DNA of 64,000 nucleotides from Allopusillimonas ginsengisoli (GTDB lineage Bacteria; Pseudomonadota; Gammaproteobacteria; Burkholderiales; Burkholderiaceae_B). Location of the stretch: NCBI RefSeq assembly GCF_004153455.1, contig NZ_SDQE01000002.1, positions 558,001 to 622,000 of the forward strand, given 5' to 3'. Shown piece by piece: positions 17,182 through 26,895 of the stretch. The notes below the pieces were generated by a model. The model had not been told where the DNA came from and ran no database searches. It was given only the letters and a program-made list of their open reading frames with translations. The position numbers and the translations under genes were made by a program. The stretch's first letter is position 1. Each line of letters opens with the position of its first letter.

Positions 17182-17215
17182 GCCCGTCCTGGTACACCGG
17201 GACGGGCTGCTTTTG
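17182..17215 (+). terminator. Strong GC-rich hairpin with short T-run
   Basis: An 11-bp stem (GCCCGTCCTGG at 17182-17192 paired to CCGGGACGGGC at 17197-17207, one G-T pair) with a 4-base loop, then TGCTTTT on the plus strand. A second weaker GC hairpin lies at 17295-17321. Both sit between radC and leader A. Confidence 0.5.
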
Positions 17216-17325
17216 TCGAGAAGGAAGAAAACGGATAACACTTGTGCGGCAGCACAAGTCCAACTTGCGCCGCAACGCGCAGCGTCTACCTGTGCAGGCG
17301 GGCTCTCACCCGCCCTGCTCCAGGT

Positions 17326-17859
17326 TTACACTTGACCTCGTTCGGCCATCGAAGTAGTGTTCTGCCCGGTCACGATGATGTGATCCAGCAAACGAACATC
17401 AACCAACGCCAAAGCATGTTTTAAGTGCCGCGTCAGTGCCAGATCGGCTTCGCTGGGTTCAGGTATACCGCTAGGATGGTTATGTGACATGATGATTGCA
17501 GCGGCATCCAGGCGTAGCGCGGTTTTAACGATTTCGCGCGGGTATACGCTGGCCTGCGTCAACGTGCCATGGCTCATTTCCATGTAACGGATCACCTTAA
17601 ACTGGCTGTTCAGATACAGCACAGCGGCGACTTCATGCCCCATGCCAGACAGTTTGGCCTGAAAATACCGCTTTACGGCGTTCGGGTTTCCCATATCCGC
17701 CCGATCTCCAATCAAACTTTCAGCGGCAACCCTCGCGGCGGCCAGTACGTGCGAATCGGTCGCGGCATGATATCGGCCTGACGGGCTACGCACATACAGC
17801 GTCTGCCCTGCGTTCATGTTGTCATAGCCCAAAGCTGCATTGTGGTTAACGTGTTCCAT
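17326..17859 (-). CDS. radC: RadC-family JAB-domain protein
   Basis: A 177-residue protein with the RadC/JAMM metal motif: MSHNHPSGIPEPSEADL (His-x-His and downstream Ser and Asp) and an upstream conserved EVAAVLYLNSQFKVI strand. Such short RadC proteins without the helix-hairpin-helix part are typical of mobile elements, where they probably cut or process DNA or protein; the role is not settled. Start at the ATG preceded by AAGGAA 7 bases upstream, the same arrangement as in the DUF3560 gene. Transcribed on the minus strand from leader module B. Confidence 0.88.
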   Translation of the reverse strand: MEHVNHNAALGYDNMNAGQTLYVRSPSGRYHAATDSHVLAAARVAAESLIGDRADMGNPNAVKRYFQAKLSGMGHEVAAVLYLNSQFKVIRYMEMSHGTLTQASVYPREIVKTALRLDAAAIIMSHNHPSGIPEPSEADLALTRHLKHALALVDVRLLDHIIVTGQNTTSMAERGQV

Positions 17860-17871
17860 TTTCCTGTTCCT

Positions 17872-18240
17872 TCAAAAGCCGGTTGGTTTTCCTGCTGACC
17901 GGGGCCGAAGATTCCGAGCCTGGTCGTAGGTTTTCGGCGTTCGCAGTAATACGGTTCCTGCGGTGTTGCCGCCGTTGCCGTGAGTTCGTCGCCTTGCCGT
18001 GCTGAACTGCTGGCCGGGGCTGATGAACAGGACCGTGGAATAAATGGAGGGGACCCGCCTGGCGGGGAGGATGCCGTTTATGCCGCGAAAGCCAGGGCAG
18101 CGGACACGGTTGGCGGTACAGTCGGTGTTTTGGGCGGCGCACTCAGGGCAATGGGAACGACGGCCCGATATGCACTGATTGCGAATGCTGGCCCGCGCGG
18201 CGAGCGCCACCATCGCCCGATGGGCGATCTAATCGAAATT
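17872..18240 (-). repeat. Leader module B upstream of radC
   Basis: Diverged copy of leader A. The shared blocks are CTGACCGGGGCCGAAGATTC, CCTTGCCGTGCTGAA, GGTACAGTCGGTGTTTT, and CCCGCGCGGCGAGCGCCACCA at the far end, followed by a hairpin TCGCCC/GGGCGA. In the hairpins of the two copies the paired bases differ but pairing is kept (ATCACCG/CGGTGAT against TCGCCC/GGGCGA), which looks like compensatory change. Confidence 0.6.
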
Positions 18241-18323
18241 GGTTTTAATGGCTAGGTCCGTTAGCATGAACACGAAAGCTTTGGTCCCATAGCCGTTTGC
18301 GAGACCTATGCCAACCCGGTACA

Positions 18324-18692
18324 ATGTCGAGCGTGTTGAATAGACTTATCCTCATCGTGATGCTTGCTCTTGTCCCGCTCCAGGCGTCCTGGGCGGTTGT
18401 GAGCATGTATTGTGGGCCAGAACAGGTGGGCTGCATTGACCCCTGTTATCCCACCAATCCGGAGCAACAAGTCTATTCAACCGATGTGGCGAAGCAATCA
18501 GCCCCAACATCTGGCATGCTGGATCACTATGAGCATTCATGCCATGCTTCTCCTGCGTTCCTCATTTCGTCTTCACACGAAACTACTTTCCTGCACATTT
18601 CCAATTTGGCTCCCCGGTTTCCAGAGGCAACGCTAAGTTTGGGTATGCTCGCAGAGCGGCCCGATCGGCCCCAGTGGCTTTCTCTTGCCTAA
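18324..18692 (+). CDS. CzcI-like small exported protein
   Basis: The ATG at 18324 gives a 122-residue protein with a clear signal peptide (MSSVLNRLILIVMLALVPLQASWA) and a mature part starting VVSMYCGPEQVGC. The signal-peptide pattern LVPLQASWAVV plus an early Cys resembles the CzcI-type proteins found at the head of cobalt-zinc-cadmium efflux loci. Those usually carry a His-rich stretch, which is weak here (HYEHSCH). It precedes the ccm operon by about 200 bases on the same strand. An upstream in-frame ATG at 18297 is less likely. Metal link is inference. Confidence 0.5.
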   Translation: MSSVLNRLILIVMLALVPLQASWAVVSMYCGPEQVGCIDPCYPTNPEQQVYSTDVAKQSAPTSGMLDHYEHSCHASPAFLISSSHETTFLHISNLAPRFPEATLSLGMLAERPDRPQWLSLA

Positions 18693-18895
18693 GCTGGCAC
18701 GCCGCTAACTCAACTCATTTGCTTGATTGATCCCGCGTTCGGGGCGTGAAAGCGCACGCAGTTCACTGTGCGCGCCCTCTTCCAGCCATCTCAAAATCGC
18801 CTAGCGCCAAATGCACTGGACTACCGGTCTTCTAGCGCCAGGCCTTCACCGACGTTGCCCAACATTTAAAGCTATTGCTGGAGCTGGGACCGATA

Positions 18896-19510
18896 GTGCT
18901 TGAAGCCATCAATCTCGACTGCGTGCGCGGAAAACGCCGCTTATTTCATAGCCTGAGCTTTGAGCTCGAAGCTGGCGCGAGCCTGTTCGTGCGAGGTCAG
19001 AACGGAAGCGGAAAAACAAGCCTGCTGCGTATACTGGCAGGACTCACCCCGCCTAGTGCTGGAACTGTCCGCTGGAAGGGTAATTCCCTTCAAAAGCAGG
19101 CAGATGAGTGGCGACGTGGCCTCTGTTATTACGGACACCTCCTGGGCCTCAAAGATGACCTGACAGCAGCGGAGAATTTAGTTTACGCAACGGCGCTGGC
19201 TAACAAACCTATTAGCCATGCAGCGGTGCTGGAGGCCTTACATCAGAGTGGTTTGCAAGGTAGAGAACATCTGCCGGTGCGGACGCTGTCGCAAGGTCAG
19301 AAGCGTCGCGCAAGTCTGGCGAGACTGCTGTTACATCGGCGGCCTCTTTGGATACTTGATGAGCCTTTGACGGCACTGGACGACGAAGCTACCCAATGGG
19401 TACTCCGAATGATTTCGGATCACCTCAGAGACGGCGGCATCGTGGTTTGGACCAGTCACCTGGACATGCCCTTGTCCGGCGCCACGCGTACCTTACGGAT
19501 AAACCTATGA
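18896..19510 (+). CDS. ccmA: Cytochrome c maturation ATPase CcmA
   Basis: I chose the GTG at 18896, giving VLEAINLDCVRGKRRLF, which matches where CcmA proteins begin; a TTG at 18875 is an alternative. ABC ATPase with Walker A GQNGSGKTSLL, signature LSQGQKRRASLARL and Walker B LWILDEP. With CcmB, C and D it drives release of holo-CcmE in System I cytochrome c biogenesis. Its stop overlaps the ccmB start (ATGA). First gene of a nine-gene ccm operon with overlapping or abutting junctions throughout. Confidence 0.95.
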   Translation: MLEAINLDCVRGKRRLFHSLSFELEAGASLFVRGQNGSGKTSLLRILAGLTPPSAGTVRWKGNSLQKQADEWRRGLCYYGHLLGLKDDLTAAENLVYATALANKPISHAAVLEALHQSGLQGREHLPVRTLSQGQKRRASLARLLLHRRPLWILDEPLTALDDEATQWVLRMISDHLRDGGIVVWTSHLDMPLSGATRTLRINL

Positions 19511-20190
19511 CCGACACATTCGGGTTGACTGCTCTTTCTGCAGTGATACGTCGGGACTTGCGCCTTGCCATGCGCCGTAAGGCCGATGCGTTAACGCCGC
19601 TTTTTTTCTTCGCCATCGTAGTGAGCTTGTTTCCGCTAGGCATCGGGCCAGAGCGCGACACGCTGCGTCAGATCGCCCCGGGGGTCCTTTGGGTCGCGGC
19701 GTTATTGGCAAGCATGCTCTCACTTAATCGCCTGTTCGAACAGGACTACGCCGATGGCACGCTAGAGCAACTCGTACTCGGGGCGGCTCCACTTGGCCTT
19801 CTAGTGGCCGGCAAAGTGACAGCGCACTGGCTACTCTCTGGCCTACCCTTGGTGCTGCTTGCGCCGCTATTGGCTTTGCAGTTCGATCTGCCCTCCGCGT
19901 CCTTACTCACTTTGGCGGCGTCTCTGGTGATCGGTACCCCGGTGCTCAGTCTAATCGGTGCGATTGGAGCAAGTCTGACTGTCGGCTTGCGAGGCGGCGG
20001 CGTCCTCGTGGCGCTATTAGTGTTGCCGCTTTATGTGCCCGTGCTTATCTTCGGCGCGGGCGCGGTGAGCTCGGTTAGCGCTGGCTTGGGCGGGGAGTCG
20101 CATCTCTCATTATTGGCAGCGGGCCTGGTGCTCGCCGGTTTTTTTGCGCCGTGGGCCACTACCGTGGCACTGCGGATCGCGTTGGAATAG
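19507..20190 (+). CDS. ccmB: Heme exporter subunit CcmB
   Basis: Starts at the ATG overlapping the ccmA stop. 227 residues, six hydrophobic segments, opening with AVIRRDLRLAMRRKADALTPLFFF and carrying RLFEQDYADGTLEQL, the conserved CcmB block. Inner-membrane permease partner of CcmA. The frame is open further upstream, but the overlap start is clearly the right one. Confidence 0.95.
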   Translation: MTDTFGLTALSAVIRRDLRLAMRRKADALTPLFFFAIVVSLFPLGIGPERDTLRQIAPGVLWVAALLASMLSLNRLFEQDYADGTLEQLVLGAAPLGLLVAGKVTAHWLLSGLPLVLLAPLLALQFDLPSASLLTLAASLVIGTPVLSLIGAIGASLTVGLRGGGVLVALLVLPLYVPVLIFGAGAVSSVSAGLGGESHLSLLAAGLVLAGFFAPWATTVALRIALE

Positions 20191-20196
20191 GCAGAA

Positions 20197-20934
20197 ATGA
20201 TCAACTGGTTTAAGTACTCAACGCCAAGGACGTTTTATCCTCTCGCGGGAAGTATGGTTCCGTGGTTCACGGTGGGCGCCGTGTTGACGGCAATCGCTGG
20301 GCTTTATGTCGGGTTCTTCTTGGCTCCTACCGATGCCCAACAAGGCGAAGGCTATCGAATAATTTTTGTGCATGTGCCGGTTTCGTGGATGTCCATGTTC
20401 ATCTACCTGATCATGGCATTCTGGGCCGCCGTGGGTCTCGCGCTCAACAGTCGGCTCTCGGCCATGATGGCCAGCGCTCTGGCGCCAACTGGCGCCTTAT
20501 TCACTTTCTTGTCGCTTTGGACTGGCGCCCTATGGGGTAAGCCGATGTGGGGGACGTGGTGGGTATGGGATGCCCGATTGACCTCTGAACTGATTTTGCT
20601 GTTTCTATACATCGCATTCATGGCGCTGCAGTCGTCTACTGATGATCCTCGGCGCGCCGATAAAGCAGGCGCCGTGCTTGCGCTTGTCGGTGTCGTGAAT
20701 ATTCCCATTATTTATTTTTCGGTTCAATGGTGGAACACCCTGCACCAAGGTGCATCGGTATCACTGACCCGAGCTCCTTCCATGGCCACGATCATGCTGG
20801 TCGGAATGCTGCTCATGGCTTTGGCTGCCTGGATGTACACAGTGGCTGTCGCCCTGATGCGCGTGCGCTGCATCATTTTGGAGCGTGAAGGGCATGCCGA
20901 ATGGGTTGGGCAACTGAACGAGGTGAAACGATGA
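20197..20934 (+). CDS. ccmC: Heme-handling protein CcmC
   Basis: A 245-residue, six-segment membrane protein with the WWD-type tryptophan-rich motif (WGTWWVWDARLTSELIL) and flanking periplasmic histidines (FVHVPVSWMS, WNTLHQGAS). CcmC loads heme onto CcmE. Six bases separate it from ccmB, and its stop overlaps ccmD (ATGA). Confidence 0.95.
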   Translation: MINWFKYSTPRTFYPLAGSMVPWFTVGAVLTAIAGLYVGFFLAPTDAQQGEGYRIIFVHVPVSWMSMFIYLIMAFWAAVGLALNSRLSAMMASALAPTGALFTFLSLWTGALWGKPMWGTWWVWDARLTSELILLFLYIAFMALQSSTDDPRRADKAGAVLALVGVVNIPIIYFSVQWWNTLHQGASVSLTRAPSMATIMLVGMLLMALAAWMYTVAVALMRVRCIILEREGHAEWVGQLNEVKR

Positions 20935-21125
20935 CCTGGAATAGTGTCGCTGAGTTTTTCGCAATGGGCGGCTATGCGCAATACGTATGGGGTTCGGTCG
21001 GCGTCAGTGTTATCGCACTGGCTGTGGAGTTGTCCCTGCTTCGACAGCGCCGAAAAGGCGCTTTGTTGCAATCAAAACATGAATTAACTTTGGAAAGGAA
21101 AGGCCTCAATGAAAGCTCGACATAA
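20931..21125 (+). CDS. ccmD: CcmD small membrane protein
   Basis: 64 residues with start at the ATG overlapping the ccmC stop. One hydrophobic segment ([18 protein letters not shown]) follows FFAMGGYA, the CcmD hallmark, with a basic cytoplasmic tail. It helps release holo-CcmE from the CcmABC complex. The 3' end overlaps ccmE by 17 bases. Confidence 0.9.
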   Translation: MTWNSVAEFFAMGGYAQYVWGSVGVSVIALAVELSLLRQRRKGALLQSKHELTLERKGLNESST

Positions 21126-21558
21126 GAGGATGGCACTCATTGGCGGTGGCTTGGCCGCGCTAGGGATCGCCAGTGCATTGGTGCTTAACGCTTTCCAAGA
21201 CAATCTGGTGTTTTTCTTTACGCCCACACAAGTCAGTGCTGGAGAGGCGCCCGAGAATCGCACCTTTCGCATTGGTGGCATGGTCCAAACCGCCAGCGTG
21301 CAACGCGATGGCCTGATGGTCCGGTTTGTTGTTACAGACTCGGCCAAGACCATTCCGGTTAGCTATACCGGGATACTGCCTGACCTGTTTAGCGAAGGCA
21401 AGGGGGTGGTGGCACAAGGCAAGCTGGAGAGCAACGGTTGGTTTCGTGCCGACGAAGTTCTGGCCAAGCACGATGAAAACTATATGCCGCCCGAAGCCCA
21501 ACATGCCTTGGATCAGGCAGCGATGAACACCGAATCTGCGAGGCCGGAACAAAAATGA
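21109..21558 (+). CDS. ccmE: Heme chaperone CcmE
   Basis: A 149-residue protein with an N-terminal signal anchor ([19 protein letters not shown]) and OB-fold. The covalent heme-binding histidine is H121, in [12 protein letters not shown] with the axial Tyr at 125. It carries heme from CcmC to CcmF. Its stop overlaps the ccmF start by 4 bases. Confidence 0.96.
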   Translation: MKARHKRMALIGGGLAALGIASALVLNAFQDNLVFFFTPTQVSAGEAPENRTFRIGGMVQTASVQRDGLMVRFVVTDSAKTIPVSYTGILPDLFSEGKGVVAQGKLESNGWFRADEVLAKHDENYMPPEAQHALDQAAMNTESARPEQK

Positions 21559-23516
21559 TCGCTGAATTTGGCCACTTTTCTCTTATCCTGACGCTGCTCG
21601 TCGCGCTTGCTCAAGGCGCTTTGACCCTGCCGGGCGCGGCACGCGGTAACGCAGCATGGATCGCTTTGGCGCGACCCGCCGCAGGTACCCAGTTCTTCTT
21701 GACCGTTATTGCTTTCTTAAGTCTGACATGGGCCTTTATCACCAAGGACTTTTCGGTTGCTTATGTTGCGCAAAACGCCAATTCGCAATTACCCCTGGTT
21801 TACCGTATCGCCGCGGTGTGGGGTGGACATGAAGGGTCGCTTCTGCTATGGCTGCTCATGCAAACGGGTTGGGCATATGCCGTCAGTATGTTTTCTCGAC
21901 AATTGCCCGACGCAATGGTGGCGCGTGTGCTCGGCGTTCTGGGTTTGGTTACAGCCGGCTTCTTGCTCTTTGTCTTGCTCACATCAAATCCTTTTGAGCG
22001 TCTTTCGCCCGCTCCGATGGAAGGACTCGATTTGAATCCATTGCTGCAGGACGTCGGGCTGATTTTTCACCCTCCGCTGCTGTACATGGGCTATGTCGGG
22101 TTTTCGGTGGTATTTGCCTTTGCTATTGCTGCCCTTCTTGCCGGTCAGTTGGATGCGACCTGGGCGCGGTGGTCCAGGCCTTGGGCTACGGCTGCGTGGC
22201 TCTTCCTTACCCTTGGCATAGCGTTGGGTAGCTGGTGGGCCTATTACGAGCTGGGGTGGGGTGGCTGGTGGTTTTGGGATCCGGTGGAAAACTCGTCGTT
22301 TATTCCCTGGCTGGTGGGCACCGCCCTCATTCACTCATTGGCCGTCACCGAAAAGCGCAACAGCTTCAAAAGTTGGACGGTGCTGCTTGCCATTAGTACC
22401 TTTTCGCTCTCATTGCTCGGTGCATTTCTCGTTCGCTCGGGCGTGCTGACCTCCGTACATGCCTTTGCCACGGATCCACGTAGAGGCGTATTCATCTTGC
22501 TGCTGTTTACGGTGGTAGTGGGAACCTCGTTATTCCTGTATGCGCTGCGGGCGCCTAAAATCGGATTAGGCGGTCGGTTCGATCTCATCTCCCGCGAATC
22601 CCTATTGCTTACCAATAATGTCTTGATGGCGGTAGCCGCCGGATCCGTGATCCTGGGCACCCTGTATCCATTATTTATCGATGCGCTGGGGTTGGGCAAG
22701 CTGTCTGTGGGACCCCCCTACTTTAACGCCGTCTTTGTGCCACTTATGGTGCCTGCCTTGTTGCTCATGGCCGTGGGTCCGGTTGCTAACTGGAAGTCGG
22801 CCAAACTGCCAGCCATGATGAAACGATTGTATGTGCCGGCAGTCTTGGCTGTTGCCACTGGTATTGGCGTGCCGTTTGTCCTAGGACGCTGGTCGTTAAT
22901 GGTTGCTTTAGGCGTCGCGTTGGCTACGTGGATCGCTGCTGCCGTAGTCCTGGGCGTTTATGAGCGCATGCGGGCCACCCGTAGTGGTTTACTCGCGCAG
23001 CCGCGCAGTTGGCTTGGTATGCATGTGGCGCATCTGGGAATTGCTGTGTTCGTTGTCGGCGTCACGCTTGTGATGGGCTACGAGACCGAACAAGACGTAA
23101 GCATGGCGCCCGGACAAACCGTGAGCGCGGGTGGTTACGAGTTGAAGTTCCTTGGCGTGCGAAAGGCTCGCGGGCCGAACTATGTCGCCGAAGTGGGCGA
23201 CATCGAGATGTCGCGCGAAGGGAAGGTTCTACGCTTGCTCCATCCGGAGAAACGAACCTATGCATCGTCCGCTATGCCGATGACCGAAGCGGCGATCGAT
23301 GCCAATGGACTTCGCCATGTGTACGTGGCGCTGGGCGAACCGCTTGCCAACGACGCTTGGAGTATTCGCGTCTATTACAAGCCTTTCGTCGACTGGATCT
23401 GGGCGGGCTGCATCTTGATGGCACTAGGCGGCTTGCTGGCTATTAGCGATAGGCGCTACCGCCTGAAGCGAAAGCGGCATAGCGCCTCTACGGCATTGAA
23501 AGGGGCAACATCGTGA
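21555..23516 (+). CDS. ccmF: Cytochrome c heme lyase subunit CcmF
   Basis: A 653-residue polytopic membrane protein with the WWD motif ([18 protein letters not shown]) and conserved flanking histidines ([21 protein letters not shown]). CcmF with CcmH ligates heme to the apocytochrome. Full length for the family. Overlaps ccmE and ccmG by 4 bases each. Confidence 0.97.
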   Translation: MIAEFGHFSLILTLLVALAQGALTLPGAARGNAAWIALARPAAGTQFFLTVIAFLSLTWAFITKDFSVAYVAQNANSQLPLVYRIAAVWGGHEGSLLLWLLMQTGWAYAVSMFSRQLPDAMVARVLGVLGLVTAGFLLFVLLTSNPFERLSPAPMEGLDLNPLLQDVGLIFHPPLLYMGYVGFSVVFAFAIAALLAGQLDATWARWSRPWATAAWLFLTLGIALGSWWAYYELGWGGWWFWDPVENSSFIPWLVGTALIHSLAVTEKRNSFKSWTVLLAISTFSLSLLGAFLVRSGVLTSVHAFATDPRRGVFILLLFTVVVGTSLFLYALRAPKIGLGGRFDLISRESLLLTNNVLMAVAAGSVILGTLYPLFIDALGLGKLSVGPPYFNAVFVPLMVPALLLMAVGPVANWKSAKLPAMMKRLYVPAVLAVATGIGVPFVLGRWSLMVALGVALATWIAAAVVLGVYERMRATRSGLLAQPRSWLGMHVAHLGIAVFVVGVTLVMGYETEQDVSMAPGQTVSAGGYELKFLGVRKARGPNYVAEVGDIEMSREGKVLRLLHPEKRTYASSAMPMTEAAIDANGLRHVYVALGEPLANDAWSIRVYYKPFVDWIWAGCILMALGGLLAISDRRYRLKRKRHSASTALKGATS

Positions 23517-24037
23517 ATCGTTTCTTTTGGCCCTTGGCCGGCTTTATCGTGTTGGTGGGTTTTCTTGCGATAGGGCTTACATTAAAACCGAGCGAACTGC
23601 CTTCACCTTTAATCAGTAAGCCAGCGCCGACCTTTTCCCTGCCCCAGCTGGCGGCGCCCGAGAAGACCTTTACGCCTGAAGCGATGAAGGGTCAGGTGTG
23701 GCTATTAAACGTTTGGGCGTCATGGTGCGTTGCATGCCTTGATGAGCATCCTGTCATCACGGAACTGGCTAAATCGGGCATCGTGCCCATCGTAGGGCTC
23801 AATTACAAGGATGTGCGCAGCGAAGCCCTCGCGTGGCTGGCACGGAACGGCGATGCGTATACGCTGTCAGTGTCCGATACCCAAGGGCGCGTGGGCATCG
23901 ACTACGGCGTCTATGGCGTGCCTGAAACATTTTTGATCGATAGGCAAGGCGTTATTCGCTACAAACACATAGGGCCAGTGACGCAAAGTGCTGTGCGCGA
24001 CACACTCTTGCCGCTGATAAGGGAGTTGCAGCAATGA
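23513..24037 (+). CDS. ccmG: Thiol:disulfide interchange protein CcmG/DsbE
   Basis: 174 residues, one N-terminal membrane anchor, then a thioredoxin fold with active site WCVAC (C72, C75) and the YGVYGVPETFLID cis-Pro loop typical of DsbE. It keeps the CXXCH cysteines of apocytochrome c reduced. Overlaps ccmF and ccmH by 4 bases. Confidence 0.95.
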   Translation: MNRFFWPLAGFIVLVGFLAIGLTLKPSELPSPLISKPAPTFSLPQLAAPEKTFTPEAMKGQVWLLNVWASWCVACLDEHPVITELAKSGIVPIVGLNYKDVRSEALAWLARNGDAYTLSVSDTQGRVGIDYGVYGVPETFLIDRQGVIRYKHIGPVTQSAVRDTLLPLIRELQQ

Positions 24038-24489
24038 AATATTGGCGGCTGGCGGTGTTTTGCCTACTGAGTGCAATGCCCTCCCTGGCGACGAGCGCCG
24101 ATCTTGAGAAACGTATGCTCGGTATCGCAGCCGAATTGCGCTGTCTGGTATGCCAGAACGAATCCATTGCGGCATCACGGGCCGATCTGGCGGTAGATTT
24201 ACGTCAGCAAATCCGCGAGCAGATCCAAGCCGGTCAGACTAACGATGAAATTCGAACCTATATGGTCGAACGGTACGGTGATTTCGTGCTCTATCGCCCG
24301 CCGCTCAAAGCCACCACTCTGCTGCTTTGGTTCGGACCGATGCTGCTCTTTTTCTTTGGCCTCACGATACTAATGGTGTCGCTACGACGACGCAGGGCTC
24401 GAATCGTCACCTCGTCGTTGAGCGCTGAAGAGCGCCAACAAGCAGACGCGCTATTGGACCAATCTGCCGACACTGGGAACCCCCGATGA
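24034..24489 (+). CDS. ccmH: Cytochrome c maturation protein CcmH
   Basis: 151 residues: signal peptide, then the redox motif LRCLVCQNESIAAS (C37, C40), the RYGDFVLYRPP stretch and a C-terminal membrane helix. This is the short CcmH form; its TPR partner is encoded separately as ccmI. Acts in apocytochrome c thiol reduction and heme ligation. Confidence 0.95.
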   Translation: MKYWRLAVFCLLSAMPSLATSADLEKRMLGIAAELRCLVCQNESIAASRADLAVDLRQQIREQIQAGQTNDEIRTYMVERYGDFVLYRPPLKATTLLLWFGPMLLFFFGLTILMVSLRRRRARIVTSSLSAEERQQADALLDQSADTGNPR

Positions 24490-25364
24490 ATCTGATCTTT
24501 ATTGTACTTGCCGCGCTGATGGTTTCAGCAGTCGTGCTGCGCCTTGGGCTCGTGCTATGGCGGGGGCCGCGCACAGACGGGCATCTAGAGCACCACGTTG
24601 TTAATGCGTCCGTACTGCGTGACCAATTAGCTGAACTGGACCGTGACCGCAGAAACGGCACCTTATCCGAGCAAGACCACGAAGAAACGGTTCAAGACTT
24701 ACAACGCCGGGCTCTCGAGGAGGCAAAGCCGCCCACAACGATCGTGAGCCGCCGGCCAAGCAGCAAGTATGCAGCGCTAGGCCTAGCCATCGTACTGCCC
24801 CTCGCATCCACGTTGATGTACCTTCGTTTGGGAACTCCTGCGGCAATCAACCCAGTGCCAATACAAAGCATCCCAAACGTCACGCAGGCGGATGTGCGAG
24901 CCATGGTGGGTTCGCTCGCCGCCCGCCTGGCGCTCAACCCCGATGATCCTGCAGGCTGGCTGATGTTGGCGCGTTCGTATCGCTATTTTGACAGGTATGA
25001 GGACGCCGCTAATGCTTTCGCGAAAGCGGGTAGCGCGATCGAATCAGACCCACTTGCTTTGACTGAATATGCCGAAGCACTTGCACGAAGCAGCCCGAAT
25101 GGGTTCGCAGGCGAGCCTACCGCGCTACTTGGGCGCGCGCTCGCTCTTAACCCTAAAGAACCCTTTGCATTGACCCTGGCAGGGGCTGCAGCGCTGGAAC
25201 GCCGTGACTACGATGGGGCCATCGCTTATTGGCAACAGTTGCACGAACTGCTTCCCCCCGACTCAGACACCGCGCGCGCTGTCAACGACAGTATTGAGCG
25301 CGCCCGCGGGCAACGGGATCAAAACACAACTTCCGATAAGGTAGGGGTTGAGCAGCCATCATGA
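24486..25364 (+). CDS. ccmI: Cytochrome c maturation TPR protein CcmI
   Basis: 292 residues. Two hydrophobic segments bracket a basic linker (VLRDQLAELDRDRRNGTLSEQ), then TPR repeats (ALNPDDPAGWLMLARSYRYFDRYEDAANAF and later ones). CcmI escorts apocytochrome c to CcmFH. Overlaps ccmH by 4 and the next gene by 4 bases, ending the core ccm set. Confidence 0.92.
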   Translation: MNLIFIVLAALMVSAVVLRLGLVLWRGPRTDGHLEHHVVNASVLRDQLAELDRDRRNGTLSEQDHEETVQDLQRRALEEAKPPTTIVSRRPSSKYAALGLAIVLPLASTLMYLRLGTPAAINPVPIQSIPNVTQADVRAMVGSLAARLALNPDDPAGWLMLARSYRYFDRYEDAANAFAKAGSAIESDPLALTEYAEALARSSPNGFAGEPTALLGRALALNPKEPFALTLAGAAALERRDYDGAIAYWQQLHELLPPDSDTARAVNDSIERARGQRDQNTTSDKVGVEQPS

Positions 25365-25975
25365 AGAGCTCCTTTAAGATATTCGCCTGGTCGGCGCTAG
25401 CGCTTATCGGCGTCATTACCATCGCGACCGCCTTGTATTTTTATCAGCGTGGCAATGCGTCGAAGAATCCCCTCGCAGGCATAGTCAATGTTGCAGTCGA
25501 TATTGGGGACCAACGCTTTATGCGCTGGCATACGCCGCGCGACCTGCCCGCCATCACCTTTCAGGACGAAGCGGGCAAGGAGATGAGCCTGACGGCCTTC
25601 CGTGGAAAGGTCGTGCTGCTTAATATTTGGGCTACCTGGTGCCCACCTTGCCGAGAAGAAATGCCCTCGCTCGATCGGCTGAATGATAAACGGGGCGGCG
25701 AGAACTTTGAAGTGGTGGCCTTGTCGATTGATCGTGACACCGCCTTGGTCAAGCCGTTCTATGAAGAGTTCGGGATACAGGCTTTGCGCGGCTACTTCGA
25801 TCCGTCGGCACAGATTCCAAATGCGCTTCGCGCCCCAGGCGTTCCAACGACTCTGCTCATTGATCAAGAGGGTCGTGAAATTGGTCGCGCAATGGGGCCT
25901 GCCGCTTGGGATAGTGCACAAGTAGAAGCCTTGATCGATGCCGCATTGGCGCGCTCGCCGGGTAAAGGCTCATGA
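25361..25975 (+). CDS. TlpA-family thioredoxin-like protein
   Basis: 204 residues with an N-terminal anchor and a periplasmic thioredoxin domain with active site WATWCPPC (C94, C97) and GVPTTLLID cis-Pro loop. Its start overlaps the ccmI stop. It is a second reductant of the CcmG/ResA/TlpA type. Next to CcdA it probably receives electrons from it for cytochrome c or copper-site thiols. Confidence 0.88.
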   Translation: MKSSFKIFAWSALALIGVITIATALYFYQRGNASKNPLAGIVNVAVDIGDQRFMRWHTPRDLPAITFQDEAGKEMSLTAFRGKVVLLNIWATWCPPCREEMPSLDRLNDKRGGENFEVVALSIDRDTALVKPFYEEFGIQALRGYFDPSAQIPNALRAPGVPTTLLIDQEGREIGRAMGPAAWDSAQVEALIDAALARSPGKGS

Positions 25976-26021
25976 CAATGGGAACCTTCAATGCTAAGAA
26001 ACGAACGTTTGAGGCTATGCG

Positions 26022-26768
26022 ATGCTTGAGCTAACCACCATCGGATTGCTCACGGCCTTTGTTGCGGGCATCGCCTCCTTTTTGTCGCCGTGCGTTTTAC
26101 CGCTCGTACCAGGCTACCTCTCTTATGTCGCGGGCGGCGCGCTTACGCCGACGGCAACACCCGTTGAAGTGCGCGTGAGGCGCTGGCAAACGCTTGGACT
26201 AAGCACATGCTTTGTCCTCGGATTTTCTTTGGTATTCCTGATTCTTGGCGCCAGCATTACTGCAATCGGGCGGCTGTTCTTAAGCTATCGCTATGAGTTG
26301 AATATCGCAGCCGGCGTCATCATTACGTTTGCCGGTCTCATGATCATGGGTGTTGTGCGTGCGCCCCTATGGGCGCAACGCTACTATCGCTTTGAGCCCG
26401 GCACGAGCGGGGGCAACCCCTGGTCGGCGGCATTGCTTGGCGTGGCCTTTGGGTTTGGCTGGACGCCTTGCATCGGGCCCGTGCTGGGCAGCATCCTGGT
26501 GCTTAGCGCAACCTCTGAGAGTGTTGGACACGGAACAGTGCTATTAGGCGCTTATGCCTTAGGGCTGGGCGTGCCGTTTCTGCTTGCCGCATATTTCATG
26601 ACGCCTTTTATGCAGCGCTTAAGCGCGCTGCGCCGAACGGGCCGCTATCTGCAGTGGGTGACCGGTGCGATTCTGGTTGTGATGGGGATTGCTGTGGCCA
26701 GCGGGCAATTGATGCGCTTTGCGATCTGGTTGCTCAGGACATTCCCGGCGCTTGGAAGCATTGGTTAA
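26022..26768 (+). CDS. ccdA: CcdA-type thiol electron transporter
   Basis: 248 residues, about six membrane segments, with the paired cysteines of the CcdA/DsbD-beta family: SFLSPCVLPLVPGYLSY near the start and GWTPCIGPVLGS in the fourth segment. It moves reducing equivalents from cytoplasmic thioredoxin to periplasmic thioredoxin-like proteins, here most likely the TlpA-like product 46 bases upstream and CcmG. Confidence 0.93.
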   Translation: MLELTTIGLLTAFVAGIASFLSPCVLPLVPGYLSYVAGGALTPTATPVEVRVRRWQTLGLSTCFVLGFSLVFLILGASITAIGRLFLSYRYELNIAAGVIITFAGLMIMGVVRAPLWAQRYYRFEPGTSGGNPWSAALLGVAFGFGWTPCIGPVLGSILVLSATSESVGHGTVLLGAYALGLGVPFLLAAYFMTPFMQRLSALRRTGRYLQWVTGAILVVMGIAVASGQLMRFAIWLLRTFPALGSIG

Positions 26769-26895
26769 CAAAATCAATGTTCGCAATGCAAATCCAATAC
26801 CTGCGTTATGCAACCCGTACGCGCCATGACGAAGGCCTCGCCATTATGAGCCGCGCTTGTTTCCCTTGGACTATTCCGTTAAGGACTGACATTCT

